DNA of 64,000 nt from Trogon surrucura. Its lineage: Eukaryota; Chordata; Aves; Trogoniformes; Trogonidae. The stretch lies in contig CM036631.1 of assembly GCA_020746105.1 (NCBI GenBank), positions 13,985,058 through 14,049,057 on the forward strand, read 5' to 3'. Below the pieces are notes generated by a model. The model searched no databases, was not told the DNA's origin, and was given only the letters and a program-made list of their open reading frames with translations. The position numbers and the translations under genes were made by a program. Shown here in pieces: positions 1 to 13,482 of this stretch (position 1 is the stretch's first letter; the number at the start of each line of letters is the position of its first letter).

Positions 1-984
1 CATTGCCTGTGTTAGCCACACCAGAAAACATCAAAATGTTTGCTTTAATACCTCTACTCCATGACATATTATTTACTCACATATTATTTTGTTTTGTCTC
101 TCTGTTTTGGAAAAAGACTGAATCAGTTTCACTTGGTTTATTACACATTTAGAATCAACATCTCAGTCATTACGAAAAAAGGTACAACACTTTGTCACTA
201 TTCTAGTTACCTTTTAACATCTGACTTAAAAGCTTGTTCTTCTACCTTAAATGTATCTTAAATTTTAAAATCTGACCTTGGTGAAACGTTTAGTTTCTTG
301 CCCCCAGAAAACACTGTGAAAAAAGTTAATAGAATGGCGATGTTTTATATCGCTTAATTATTATTCATCAAGGTGTAAAAAAAAAAGGTAGTTTATTTGA
401 GAAACATGGTAACATTTCAAATGGAGATGAAACAGAAGGGGGAAAAAACCCCAAAACGATGACAGGCTACAAAATCAGGGCTTGCTCCTCAAAAAAAATG
501 GGAATGCTCCTTAATTAGCTCTCACACTGTCATGTGGGAGATTCAGACTGAGATTCAGGCTGAGTTCAGTCCAGTAATTAACTGCTCCCACCAGCTACAA
601 CTCGGGGAATCTCAGGCCATGTTGCCCAATAAATGCAACGTACGCTGCCACAGAGAACCCTACGCAGGCGTCACAGGTCACTATTTCCTTTTACTGGCCC
701 AACTGATACATCTGGAAAAACAAAGAACCTTCTGGGCGCATCATTTTGCGGAACTTTTTAGATCTTTCCTGGCTGTAAAGAAACAGCTTGAAAAGGCAAC
801 GCAAGCACAAGAGATGTGGTGGCATCAGCTGAATTTTTACAAACAGACTTGGACAAGCGGCTTTTCTGAGCATCATCTCATGTCTACTACAGAACGTTAA
901 TTCCAAAAGGCACGGCTCAGAAACCACGCAGGTAGGAGAAAAACCAAAATGGGGTGCAGGTGAAAGGAAGAGAAGACTCTTGGA

Positions 985-1135
985 GGCCCGTCCGAGTCAC
1001 CTTTGCCTGACGCCTCCTCGGCGGGGACGCTGGGGTAGGCACATTCCAGCCCCGCGGGTGGTGCTGCGGGGCCCCGCGAGCGGCTCAGCACCCTGCTCCC
1101 ACGGACCCGGCGTCATCGCGAAGGTGCAGCCCCGA
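985..1135. other. Small CpG-rich patch
   Basis: About 150 bp with roughly 15 CpG dinucleotides by eye, standing out from AT-rich surroundings. Open frames cross it on both strands but none resembles a known protein. It may be a small intronic regulatory element or an orphan CpG island. Confidence 0.45.
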
Positions 1136-4100
1136 AGCACTGACATTTCTGTCCTGGGTATTTACTCATTTTATTTGGTGCTTCCTTGCCACTGTTAATC
1201 ACAGCATTAACACATTTATGTAGCGGTTCTCATCTCGGAATAATTCTTCTTAGTCCCAACCAGGATTTCGGGTGTTTTCCATTCGATTTGCCAGCTGAAA
1301 AGAATGTTAGTGTCAAGTCAGCAGATTACAGGCTTAGAAACCAGGAGTCTTAGAGGCTGCCAGTGGCTCACCATGCCATTTTGCAAAAATCACTTAGTCC
1401 CTTAATGCCGAGCTTATCCACATAATAAGGAAAATACTGGCTGACAGCAAAGGAATGATGCGAAGTTAAATTTTTTTTGTAATTAAGTATTGAAATCCTC
1501 TGATTAAAGATTTATGAAGGGATAAAACAGTTGTAGCATTTGAGGGAAAAGATGTGTGGGAATATTCAGAAAAGAGCTTTCCTTTTGTCTCCTGCTCCTA
1601 GCTCTAGCACAACAGAAGCATTATTGCTCTGAAATTTCAATTTAAATATAAAAGCCATTTAAATTTTAAAATGTGGTGGAAACTACACAGTTGTTTAACG
1701 GGTGGACAGCATTACATAGCATTTAAAGATGGGGATAAGCAAGATGACAACAGGCAGACAAAAGCTGAATTTAAGATGATCTTTACAGAGGCAGAACCCT
1801 TCATCGGGCAGAACCCTTCATCATACCAGTTCAGTGACTTGGAAACAGGAAAGAGGGGTATAAGGGGGAAAAAGGGGGAGGAGAAAAATGGGTTAAGGAC
1901 CAAAGACAAAGCCTCCGCCCAATGACACCCAACATTTACCAAGCACCCCTTTTAATTCTCTCCACATGGGGGCTTGATTACAGCCCAGATCTACTTCTGG
2001 GATCCAGCCCTACTTGCTGAACACCACCTCCAGTGAAAAAGACAAGTGAGTTTCGTTCCAAATGCAGCCGCGTTTGCCTGAAATTTGCTTCCCTGTTTCA
2101 GTGCCAACAAACTTACTTAAAAAGAATCACATTAGTATTGTTTGGCATAGCGCGCCACGTAGTACTTACTGCTTTGCTGGAACAAAACTGAACAAAGAAA
2201 ATAAGTTTGAGGCACAAATGTTGCGTCTTCCAGAATTTACAGTGGCCTTAATACTGAAGTAACTGACCTACCGGTCATTAAGGCATTTAATACTGCTACC
2301 TGAAAAGGTCTTTAATACTTAACTGAGGTGCAGTTACACTTCAAAAAGCAAGGATAGACTGAAAGACTAGAGAAGAGCAAGCTCGTGACCTCTTTTCACA
2401 TATTTCAAACAAGTAGCATCCTTGGTAAACTAATGGAAAATTCGTTTGGACTAAAAAGGCAGACTAAAGGAGAATTAGAAACTAATCTCATTACTGGAAT
2501 CTAAATCAACTTCATCAAGTCTAGAAGTGAAAGCAGGCACACTGTGGGCAGTTATGCGATGATATATTCAAAATGCAAATATAACGTTCGGTATTCATAA
2601 AAACAGAAGGAAGTGTCATGCAGAAATTATTGCAACACCAATATCATAAATCAGCAAATTAGTGTTAAATTTTATATTTTCCCCGCTTGCTAAGAAATAT
2701 ATTATATAGTAAAATGGAAAGAAAAATATTACAGGAAATGTAGGAAAAGTCATTGCAAAGAGTTTGCAAACAACAGTATTAATTGCAAAGACAATAGTAC
2801 AAAGATAATATAATGAGCAGTACTTAAAAGACATAACGGAAATTCTTTTTTTTTCCTTTCTATACGAAACATAAGATTAGGGAAACATTCAACAACACTG
2901 AAAAATAATGGCAAATGTGAAAGTGAAGAAGGACACTGTCACTGAAAACTCCAGATATCCAGATTTAACGAATAACTGGATGTTTATACGGGGAAAACCA
3001 ACAACAACAACAAACCAAAGCCCAGAATCGGAACAGAAGAGCACTGAGAAGAAAGAGGGCTTGAAAACAACACCAGAGCTTGGAAGAAAACATCCATGTG
3101 AAAAAGCAACCTAAGCTAGCTGCTGAAGGATGGTTTCCACTCTTTTTTTAGGCTGACTAGTGGGTTCAACAATAATGTATAATCTCTGCCGTACTCCTCA
3201 ACTTGTTGGTCAAACAACTCAACTCAGGTTTACTTTTTTCAGCCTAGTTTCCCAAAAAAAGTGAAGTGCTCATTGTCATATTTGTTCTTTTCAGGTAGGC
3301 TACTTAATGAAAAATAAAGTGGGCGACCTCTGAAACAAAGCAGGCACCACACGATGATGTTTGTATTCCGACTTCAATTAAACTGAGGTCTCCAAAGTAA
3401 AACTAAAATCTCTCTCACCTCACCCTTCCAGTCTTCACAATTTCCCATTTACCTGCTTTCTGAATGCCTGGTTGCTCTGTTCACCTTTGAGCAGCCTTCT
3501 ACCCTCCAGTCCCTCTTTCCCTCCTGCTGTTAAGGCAGCTTTCTTGCCATATACATGGCACTATCCTAATAGGCCTATCACAAGCTTATTGAGCTTGACA
3601 GCCTGTTGATCTAGCCTAGAGACAGCTGCCTGTTACTCATCCTGATCCTCCCTCAGCTTTACATCACTCCCAGCAAGATCTTTAAAAAGTAAGCATCCCA
3701 AAGAGCAAGCAACAGTTGAACAACTAAGTGTTGCACATGTAACAAAGACACTCAAGTTTCCCCATATTTTCTCCTTATACTCCCTGTCCATAGAGTGTTA
3801 TGTCCTGAAACACACCCAGTGATGCAGACACAAACCAATTCAGAAGGCAAGATTCCCAGGAAAAGCAAGAATCTCTGCTCAGTTTTCCAAGCCTGTCTGT
3901 TTCTTACTTACTTTCAGAGGGATACAGTGAGTGTAAAGCTACTCTCTCCATCTGAATAATGGCACATGAAGTTTGCATCTCTTAAGATTTTAAAAAAAAA
4001 AAAAAAAAACCAACAGTGAAATCTCCTTTGGAAGGAACTTTAAATTTGCAGTTGGGCCCCATGCTAGCCATTGGAAGGCTGGGTGGGTCAGCTGAAAAAG

Positions 4101-7100
4101 TACTGGGGGGGAGGGAGGGGGAAATCAATCTACTTTCTCTTCCCTTTGGATTCACGTGTAAGATTTGAAGTCCACTGACTATCACTATATAGTAGCACTA
4201 GAAACAACATCCAGGTTTTAAGACTTTTCAAGCACTATGAAATCCTCCACCATCTGTCCTCCTAAATCCGTCTTTGTTCCCCCCACCTCAGCCAGGCAAC
4301 CGAGGGGGAGCGTAGCACAGACCAGAGCCGGCCACTGCCCAGCCCCCCTGCACAGCAGTTCAGAGAGTCCTCTCTGGGATGCAAACTGGGGCACAGAAAT
4401 TTTAAACCTAGCTACTCCAGGTAATTCTTTCCATCACCTTAGGAAAGCCTCTCAGTGGCAAAACGTTTATATTCTCACCAGCGTGCTCGTTACTGCAAGG
4501 CAATCTGAGCAGCACTACCCAGAACCATCCCAGCTACAAGCAGTTACGGTGCAGCCTGAACAGCCTCCACTGACCCGACGCACTCCAATTCTACATCAAG
4601 CCAAAAATCCCAGTCTAAGTATTAATCACACATTGCCATTAGTCCTCGAAAGCACATCTTCCTAGTCTTTGTGCCCACACTGGAGGTGACACACCTCCCG
4701 CTCTCGCCTCTTCCACTCTTCTTGGAAGTTGCCACCCCCCATTCATAAGGAGCTTAAGGCTCCATTCCTTGTTCTCTCCTCTGGGTGCTCAAGAGCCAGG
4801 ATCCTTCTTCAGGCTTCACATAGTAACGCTGCCATCATCCCTCCAGCATAATGCCCCAGGGCACCTACAGACACCAGGGTTCAGCCCACTACTCTCTAAC
4901 AACAACCAGCGCAGACGGCTGCCGGGCTACAGAGAGGCGTGTACCAGCAGCAACTTAGCCCTGGCTGCAAAAGAACCCTTTATGGCAAAGCACGTTAGCT
5001 AGAACGATGTGGTTTTCATAGCAAAAGGGGCTGCGCTTTTAGTGTAAAACTGCATCCCTGGAGAGCCAGACCAGAGGCTCTCATATCCAGAAACAACCAC
5101 CACCCGGTGCAACTCCCGTGTGACGCTGGGTTTTACACCGCAGCTTCTCCATTCCTCACACATCACACCTTCAGCGATTTTTTTTTTTAATAAAAGAAAG
5201 AGTACTCAGCTTCTGTTTTCAGTTACAGCACTTATTTTTTACAGTTTTATTCTGAACACAGAAGGCTGGATAGGTAACTAAGCAATTACAACCAAAACCT
5301 AAAGCTCATAGACTAAAACAAGCCACGTAGGGAGCCAGGAGCCATAACAGCCTAATTTTATGTAACATAATTATTTCACTTATTCTGTATCTCAGGTAAT
5401 TTTTACCACCTGATGTTTCAACAGCCAGTCATGAATTCTCAATGTCTTTCGCTAATACTGCGTTGACAGCAAATACAGGACGAAATCACGTACCAGAACT
5501 GAGATGAACAAATTGCAATCTTGATCTAGATGGCAGATCACCAATGCACGTTTCTTTACTGTTTAGCAAGTGTTCAGGCAGAAGCTAAAAAACTGCTTTA
5601 TTGTGGGCAAAGGTTCTCAGTTGATTCATGAGTAACTGAACATAGCTGGCGTCCTGCCTGCCCGAGAGATAGCTCTGTCCTGTTGAACCAGAGCAGTGAA
5701 TCCTCCCCGCCCGCAAACCCAAAAGCACAACGAAGCTGCTCTGTAGCCAGGTACCGCCTTCTCACCCAGGCCGTTCTGCCCCACAGCTGCCTAAATCAGC
5801 TTACACCAGAACGAGCGAGAAAAGTTCTCGTCAACAATAAAACATCACGCAGAAGGAATAGCTGGGCTTAAATTAACCTCCCGCAAGTCATGAAATCTCA
5901 CAGATCTGAAGCCATTGACCACAATATAGACAAGAAGTTCCCTCCTTACAACTTGTCTTCCTCTAACTGCAATTCAGCTGAAACATGGACGTATGTAAAT
6001 TGGCCTCAACTGACATAATAAAAACAGTCACTACAAACATATGTAGAAGCCAGATTGCTGGTGTTATACGCAATTTTTAAAATGACTTGGAATTTAGAAG
6101 ACAGGTTGCTCTCTACCATGACCCACTTAATTTACTTGAGCTACCAGAACGCAGCAAGTTTCTCTCTGCAACAGGCACAACCAATTAATACAAACTAAAC
6201 AGATGCCTATTTAGTGGCATCCGGACTTCAGCTTCCTGGCCCTCGATGAAGCTCCGGAGTAGACAGTGTACATCTCATAGGACTGTAAACAAGGACTGTA
6301 AATAAGCCTATTTCTGATCTTCAGGACAAATCACACAAAGGCTTCTACCTAAGCGGACTGTCCTACACTGTCCTTTTAAACTCAGAGATTTTACGTTAGC
6401 AGCCCTGATCAATTCTTTTTGTGTAAGAATAACTTATTCAGAATTCTTGCTAGCAAATAAATGGTAACTATGAATGCCTTGTAAATTGTGCAAATTACCT
6501 ACCAGATGACAGAAAAGTGTTACAATTAGAGGTAAACAAAACACTGGCGTTTCACTTGGAAGTTGGCATATTTGCACAGTTGACATGCCTCAAAAGAACA
6601 AGAGTAAAGGGAAACTGTAGGGTGTACAAACTCCTGAGGTCAGGGTGATAAATGCAACCACTTCCAAAATAAGCTTTCCTAATTAAGGCTTCTAAACCAG
6701 AGCTGGCTTGCATTCAATTAATACCACTGTTGCAAGTAATCTGAAATATTCTTGATAAAATATTTTTAGTATCGACTCCAGCATATTAGAACCAGTTGAA
6801 GGTCACGATGAGGATGAAAAAAAAAAAAAAAATAAAGTTCCAACACAAGAAAGTTATCAAATTCATTCCTAATGTTACCCCAAATATTTTGAGAACTCCA
6901 CACTTGTATCAGTTCAAGAATATTGTTTGTTTATAACTATCATCTTAATGTATTGTAATCTAAGCGTTTAAAAAAGAAACAACATATCTGTCAGTTCTAG
7001 GATTACATCTAGTGATTCCTATTTATTTGTCCCCACAGGCACAACTGAACTACTAAAAGTAGGGCGAGTGTTCTTTAGTTAAAGGACAGAAACATTGTAT

Positions 7101-7290
7101 AAGTAGCTTTAATCAAGTTTATGTCATCCCAGCCTTCCTGAAGAAATATTTTATTTGCTTCATTAGGCAGGTGGCACTTTTTGTTATACTTGCATTTGTT
7201 CACTGTACTTAAGAAACCTAGTTTGCATAGCAAAACTTTTTCAACTGCTATGTCATTTCATGTGCCACTACATGACAAACTAGAGAGCAA

Positions 7291-7313
7291 ACTTGAGAGA
7301 CAAACTCTCAAGT
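7291..7313. repeat. Short perfect inverted repeat
   Basis: The arms ACTTGAGAG and CTCTCAAGT are perfectly complementary (9 bp) around a 5-nt loop. Pairing does not continue outward, so it is too short for a microRNA precursor. Confidence 0.6.
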
Positions 7314-7778
7314 GCAAATATTTCATGCCAATCTAACAATGCAAAGGAATCCTTTAATTCTGTTACATTCTTATGATTTCCATCACCATACACGATCTTG
7401 AAATGGAAAAAATTAAACTTTCCCATGAAACGATACAATACATATTTGAATCACAGTCACACTTAAGAAATTAATGGACTGAACAGACTCCTAAAAGAAC
7501 AATGACATTTACAGAAACATGAAAAAACGAAATACCTAAAAGCATTAGGAATGGCAGTGTGCAAGGCACCAGGGGCCACATGTTTTCCAAGGACATGGGG
7601 TGTATTTCTATGCAAAACACAGCAGACAAACAGGACATCCCTTAAAACTGATGTACCCTGACTTACGCACACAAATAAAAACCACTAATTATATTTTGAT
7701 TTATCTCCTGCAGCCTGTGAAACGATTCATGTTTACAACACCTGACTAACCTCAGGTGCTTTGCCACCAGAGAAGAGC

Positions 7779-7798
7779 TTTTTTTTTTTTTTTTTTTT
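7779..7798. repeat. T20 homopolymer
   Basis: A run of 20 T. No retrogene sequence or target-site duplication could be recognised beside it, so I treat it as a simple repeat. Confidence 0.85.
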
Positions 7799-7902
7799 CC
7801 TTTCCCTGAGAACAAGAATACAAATGTGAAGGACATAGACTCAAACCTGGACAAAAATACCTATGACTGGCCATTATAAAAAAAACAGCTGGATATTTTC
7901 CA

Positions 7903-7933
7903 AGATAAGGCACCTTCTACAATTCTATGATTC
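7903..7933 (+). mobile_element. Possible CR1 3' end remnant
   Basis: The tail ATTCTATGATTC follows a short stretch resembling the CR1 3' terminus, whose end repeats ATTCTATG-type units. Only about 30 bp match, so this could be chance. Confidence 0.35.
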
Positions 7934-10900
7934 ATTTGCAACTGACCTTTTGATTGCTAGAGCAACTTCGCTACTTCAGAAGCCATTACACTCTTCATTC
8001 CTCATAATAAAATCTGTTTAAACACTTCTGAAATAATGCAAATATTTATTCCCTTTTATAAGAATTAATAATCAGTTTGAAGGCAAAGTCCACAATAACC
8101 AAGAAACAATCCTACCCTTCTCATCAGGACCTTTCACAAACCTGGAATGCAAGTACTGAAAGCCAGCATTAACGGTATGTGTCAGGAATATTCAACATTC
8201 ACTGCCCTAATTATTTAAGATAACAACACTCAACTTTCAGACAGGTATTCTAATCACAAAGCAACCTTTGAAAAACATGGTACTAAATAAACACGATACA
8301 AGACAGAAAACTCAAAAGGGTTAGCAAGAGATCAGTACAAAATCCTGATATTGTCTCAAGCATTTAGTACCTGAAACACAGGAAAAAATACGGGGTTTCA
8401 AATGAAACATTTGCAATCGTTTGGCAAGGACCGAACGCGGATACATACCTAAGATAATACTTTTCCATGGCACTGTTTACAGCTTCAGTCAGTCATTAAC
8501 TGTACTCATGATTAAGCCTGAAGTATTCATAAGCATTTGAAAGGGAAGCAGAGTCATTAAAAAGGACCATGCTCGCCCTCTTCCCATTTGCTGAAAAAAA
8601 TCATTACCGCCTTCCCTCCTCTCTGCCTAGGGAAAGAAAGACAGAAAGGGGAGGGCAGAAGCCTGGAGCAAAACACCGCCTACCTCATTGCCACCACTTC
8701 CTCCCAACAGGCCATCCACATGCAGAAAAAAGACTAAAACCAGGTCTCTGAGTTGGTTTCAGTGCTTCAGACTGGCGTCAGAGAACAAACCGTAATTAGC
8801 TCGTTTGATGGAACTGATCTAAGTTTGAGCATTTGACATTAGTTGATTTTACACTGATGTTAAAACCACTCACTCCTGGAGATGCCCTAGCATGACTTAG
8901 AGCCATCGTTCTCTCACGTGTTTCAAGGTATCCAATAGATTTAAACACCAAACATAGAGAAACCATAATTATGATGTTACAACCCAGATAATTTCTAAAA
9001 CCCAGACACTAAAGTTTGAGCAGTGTTGCATTATTTCGGTTAGCTGTCAACATCAGTGTCCCTGGTCACACAACCTCCGTGCTGAGATGACAGCAGCTCT
9101 GCACAGTTACATTGGCAGACAATCACCTGGGGTTCCTCCCACGGAGAACAGGTTAATCACCTGGTTATAGAACGCCAAATTAAATATGATCTTTCAAGGA
9201 AATATCCCTCCTCGGATTAACTACTCAAAGCAAAGCAGAAACCGTTACGGCATGCATGATTTTCCGGGAAGTTCGTAAAACAGTGGAGCACTTTTGGGAT
9301 GGGTGGATTACATCTGTAAACTTCTCAGAGGTATGAATTTAAAATCTCTGCAGTTTTGTGAGAGCCTTAACACTTTCCATGTCCCCTCTTCAACGTAACT
9401 GGATTAACAGGAATTATTATGCTTTATTTTAAAACTGCCTTCACAGTACTGCCTATCCCAAAACGACTTGTGGTCCAATTGCTTCCCTAAACTTAAAACT
9501 TCCACAAAGCAATCAGAATATTCACTGTTAACTGCTCCTGGAAACTAAATTTTGTCACAATAATATACTGTGTTAAAACAATTATCTAACATGTTATGCT
9601 AATTTAAGAAGATCACACTGCTTCTATTAGATTTGCCTTCAAGCTCTTCCTAATAAATCTAGTTGCAAGAGAGGTGTTTGCCTTATTTTCTTCGAAAAAG
9701 TTGATAATTTTAGAGTATGTATTAGGCATCCCACGCTCTGAGACACTCAATACCTTCTCTGCCAGTTGCATTATAGCACAGAAGATGTATTTTATATTAA
9801 TTTTGTTGTGCTGCAGATGCACAGTGAAGCCTTTGTGAAAATACCATCCCTTACAACTACACAACTGCAATTCTGTCCATATCTGGGAGCAGAGGAGGGC
9901 TAAGGGGGGTGTTATTTATCGTGAAGCTGCCACGACTTGACTCTCGTCAGTGAGCAGCTCCCGTGATCTCTGCTGTCATCTCTATTTGTATGGGGGCTGT
10001 GCCCAGCAGAGCAGTATGCAAGGCATGACACAATCAGAAGAGGTCCATCTTTATAGCTAAAGCATACAGTAGCTACATTTACATACAAAATACAGTTAAA
10101 AATAAAAATGCTTTGACTGAAACAAAATGTAATGCAAACAATAAAAGGTAAAAGTACCATGCTTCTTTTATTAAAGTATGTAAATTTAGAAGATAAACAT
10201 CTGTAAAACTGCAAGCCTGCTGACTCCTTTCCAATTCACCAAACGTACGCATGAGAAATAAAACTTTTCCCCAAACTTTCTGTGCTTGCTCAGCCTAAAA
10301 ATTCATCATAACTTCACATCCTAAGTGGCGCGTTACTACGGAAGACTTTTCCTTCTGCGTTGCAGGCTAAAACCAGCATAATAAGGATCTACAAGACTAC
10401 AGAAGGTGGCCTGTGTTTTTCATTTCAGAATGCCAGAAGATAAGTACACTGCAGACTTCACTGGATTTCTTTAAAAAAATAAAAATCATCAAAAGCACAG
10501 AAACCTGAACACCAGACCTACCTAGATTCACTTTTACACTTCACCTTACTTCCACATCCCTGTGTTTAAAAGACTTTAAAAGATGTATTTTTTATAACTA
10601 ATTATCAAAAATATACTATTAATTCCGTAGGCATACTCAAGGAAATTTAAAAGGAGCTTCAACGGTCTTAATTTGGAATTGTTTAAATGATGTACAAGTA
10701 CCACATTGTAGAAATAGCTACTTGTAATAAAATTTCCTCATGATGGCAGCACAACCCATTAGGATGAAGTGCTAAATGACAACACACGTTCCTACTCATA
10801 CAGTGAGATCTCAACTGCTCTGGAAATCGTGTTCACCACTTTTAATTTTCTCCCCCATCATACTGCCATTTATAGGCTCCTTCACAGTCTTCTCATTTAG

Positions 10901-13446
10901 TCCCCAGCACTCCCCAGGAGTATTATTCTACTTCACACATACAATTTATCAAGAAAGAAGCGGTACCACCCCACAGGGTATTACACAAATGATACACAAT
11001 GTTAAGCACTGACCACATATGCTCCATTAGATTTTGTATCATTTGTATATTCTGTTTTGAAGAGTCTGTGACACCTGTTTGTATGAATCACTAAACTGAG
11101 GCTTCAACCAAGGTCTACGAAGTTCTTGTGAAGAACGATCTTCCGTCGGTTCTCTTGGTCTGTGCGTTACAAAGAGGGCAATACCATGACTATGAAGATC
11201 CCATTATTTTCTTTAAAGTAACAATAATTTCAAAACTGAGCAGAAGGATTCTGAAGATCTTGCATTTTATCTGACTAATCTTCCACAGTACATAAATTAG
11301 AAGGTTTATAGCTGGTTGTATACTTTTATAAGGTATGAAATTCATCGAGTCCAAAATCTTCACAGATTTCGGTTTATTAATATATCGCTTTTTATAAATA
11401 AATTATATCAGTTAAATCTGTGCTGATTAAGAATATGTTTGAGATTAAAAAGATCACCGTGCTTGGAAAGACTCTCATCATCTCACACTTGGAAAGGTCA
11501 GTCAACGTCCTCCTCAGATCAGTCACTGTAACTCCACATAGTTGTTCCTTAACCCAGTTTAATGAAAATAATCTTGGGGGTTTTTAAACCAAGCAGCAGA
11601 GTATAAAGTATCCCGGACCACTGAGACCCCAGGTTAGGAAGAGACAATACACACAGCTCTGCTGGCTCGTCCAAGGGGATGGTAAACTCTGGGAGGAGGA
11701 AAGACAGACAAGTGCGAATGAGCCATTGCCTCACTCCTCCCTACAGCCTTGAGCAGTGCACTAAAGCCCCACGTGCTTCTCTCTGAGAACACCCACACAG
11801 AGTTTAAATATTGCAAGTGCATCTTTATTTCACCTTCACATTACCGACTAGCTGTGCTTAAATATTCCTAAAACCTCACCCATATGGAATTTTACACCAT
11901 CTCCAATTAATCGCCAGTTGCTTAAAGGGCGCGATCTCGAGACACCATCGAACTAAAGACAAACTGCCACTCCTCCATTTCAAGATGTTTATAAAGACTG
12001 AAAGAACAAACGTTTGTAAGGAAAGGAAAAAGAAAATTTTTTTAAAAAAACCAGTCTGCGTTAGATAAAACAGAAGCTAGAAGAAACACACACGAAATGC
12101 ATTTCTAAGCCATGAAACACAGGACGGATGTATTCCTTCCAGAAGTTTACCTCGCAGCACACGTCGCAACACCCCAGCCTGTAGGACCTGGCACTTCACA
12201 CAACCTGGCATTCCTGGACAGAGCAAATGAACACGCTTGCACACAGAAGTAAAAGCCAAAAGCAGCAGTGAAGGCTTTCTGGCTGTAGTTAAGTTTTTCC
12301 TTAACTATCTTTTTTCATGCCTTGGCAGTTTTATCCCCACTACGGGAAGGAGGGTGGTTAACACCAATTTTCTCAAATCAGCCTCAGATTACACTGGCTG
12401 AAAAGACAGACTATATCTTAATTTGAGGGTTTACAGTAAGAAGATTAAAACAAACCAGCAGCATCTTTGGTTTTAAGCAATGCACTCGCTGCACAGCAAA
12501 CAGACACCTACCACATCAAAGAAAAAGTAGCTTTATAATGAAAGCCCGTCACCCAAACATTTATGGTTTCTAAGAGAATTATTACTCCTCCAGAAGCTTC
12601 CCTTTTTCCTCTTCATACGCCCATACACTACACCTAATTTGGCCACACCAGAAGCAGAGCTTTACTACATTTCTTCTACTAACAGGATTTTTCAAATGAG
12701 CAACAGAGATTGGGAACAGCTGGAGCTTCAGAAGAGGATTGCCTCATTACCGCCAGCAACAGGCACAACGGATCAAGCGGAAGAAAAAGCCAAGCTCTCC
12801 ATCCAAAAGCAAAGTTACTAGTTTTACGGACCACAGCCTAAAACCAAGACTTCGCTGCTGGTATGTACACTCACGTGCATTGTTTTACAACAACGGAATA
12901 ACAGGAGTTCTATATGAATTCACAGCTTTTTGTTCCTTTAAGTAATGTTAGTTTAATTCAAGAAACACGATGAGGTCAATTGAGTTATGTGAAAGAACTA
13001 CCCAGATGTAATTAGAAACCGTTACTTCTACCGTTCTCAGCAAGGCTCTTCTTCAAACATATAATGAAATATTCATAGTCTTATTGTGACAGAAGAGCCT
13101 ACAAGCAACTCAAAAGAAGGAAGAGGAATTGCATGATAGCCTGTCAATTAAAAGAAAAAAAATCCAATAAAAAGATGTATTTGGCAAGACAAACTTGTAG
13201 TCCCAAATTATTTTTTCCTCTAGTCTTTTCTTTCATTGTTACGACACTGGCAGAAAATACCAATTTTTATAGAGATGTAACCACAACAAATATAGCATGA
13301 AGAAATACTTTTCAATTATTAGACAATGGTTTCATAGGAGATTAGTCAAACATAAGTAAAAAAAAAAAAAGTTTTAAAAAGCAAGGGAAACACGACATAC
13401 AAAATTAGATCCAAAGCATGGCCTAACAACTGAAAAGACATAAAAG

Positions 13447-13482
13447 TAGAAATAATGCATAATGTAGAAATAATGCATAATG
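13447..13482. repeat. Perfect 18-bp direct duplication
   Basis: The unit TAGAAATAATGCATAATG occurs twice with no gap. Each copy contains TAATGCATAAT, resembling POU-homeodomain half-site pairs. Confidence 0.8.

Noticed and set aside
4237..4665. 142-codon plus-strand frame in intron 3
   Set aside because: Low-complexity Ser/Pro/Thr composition without recognisable domain or splice-flanked conservation.
7291..7313. microRNA hairpin
   Set aside because: The stem is only 9 bp with no outward extension, too short for a pre-miRNA.
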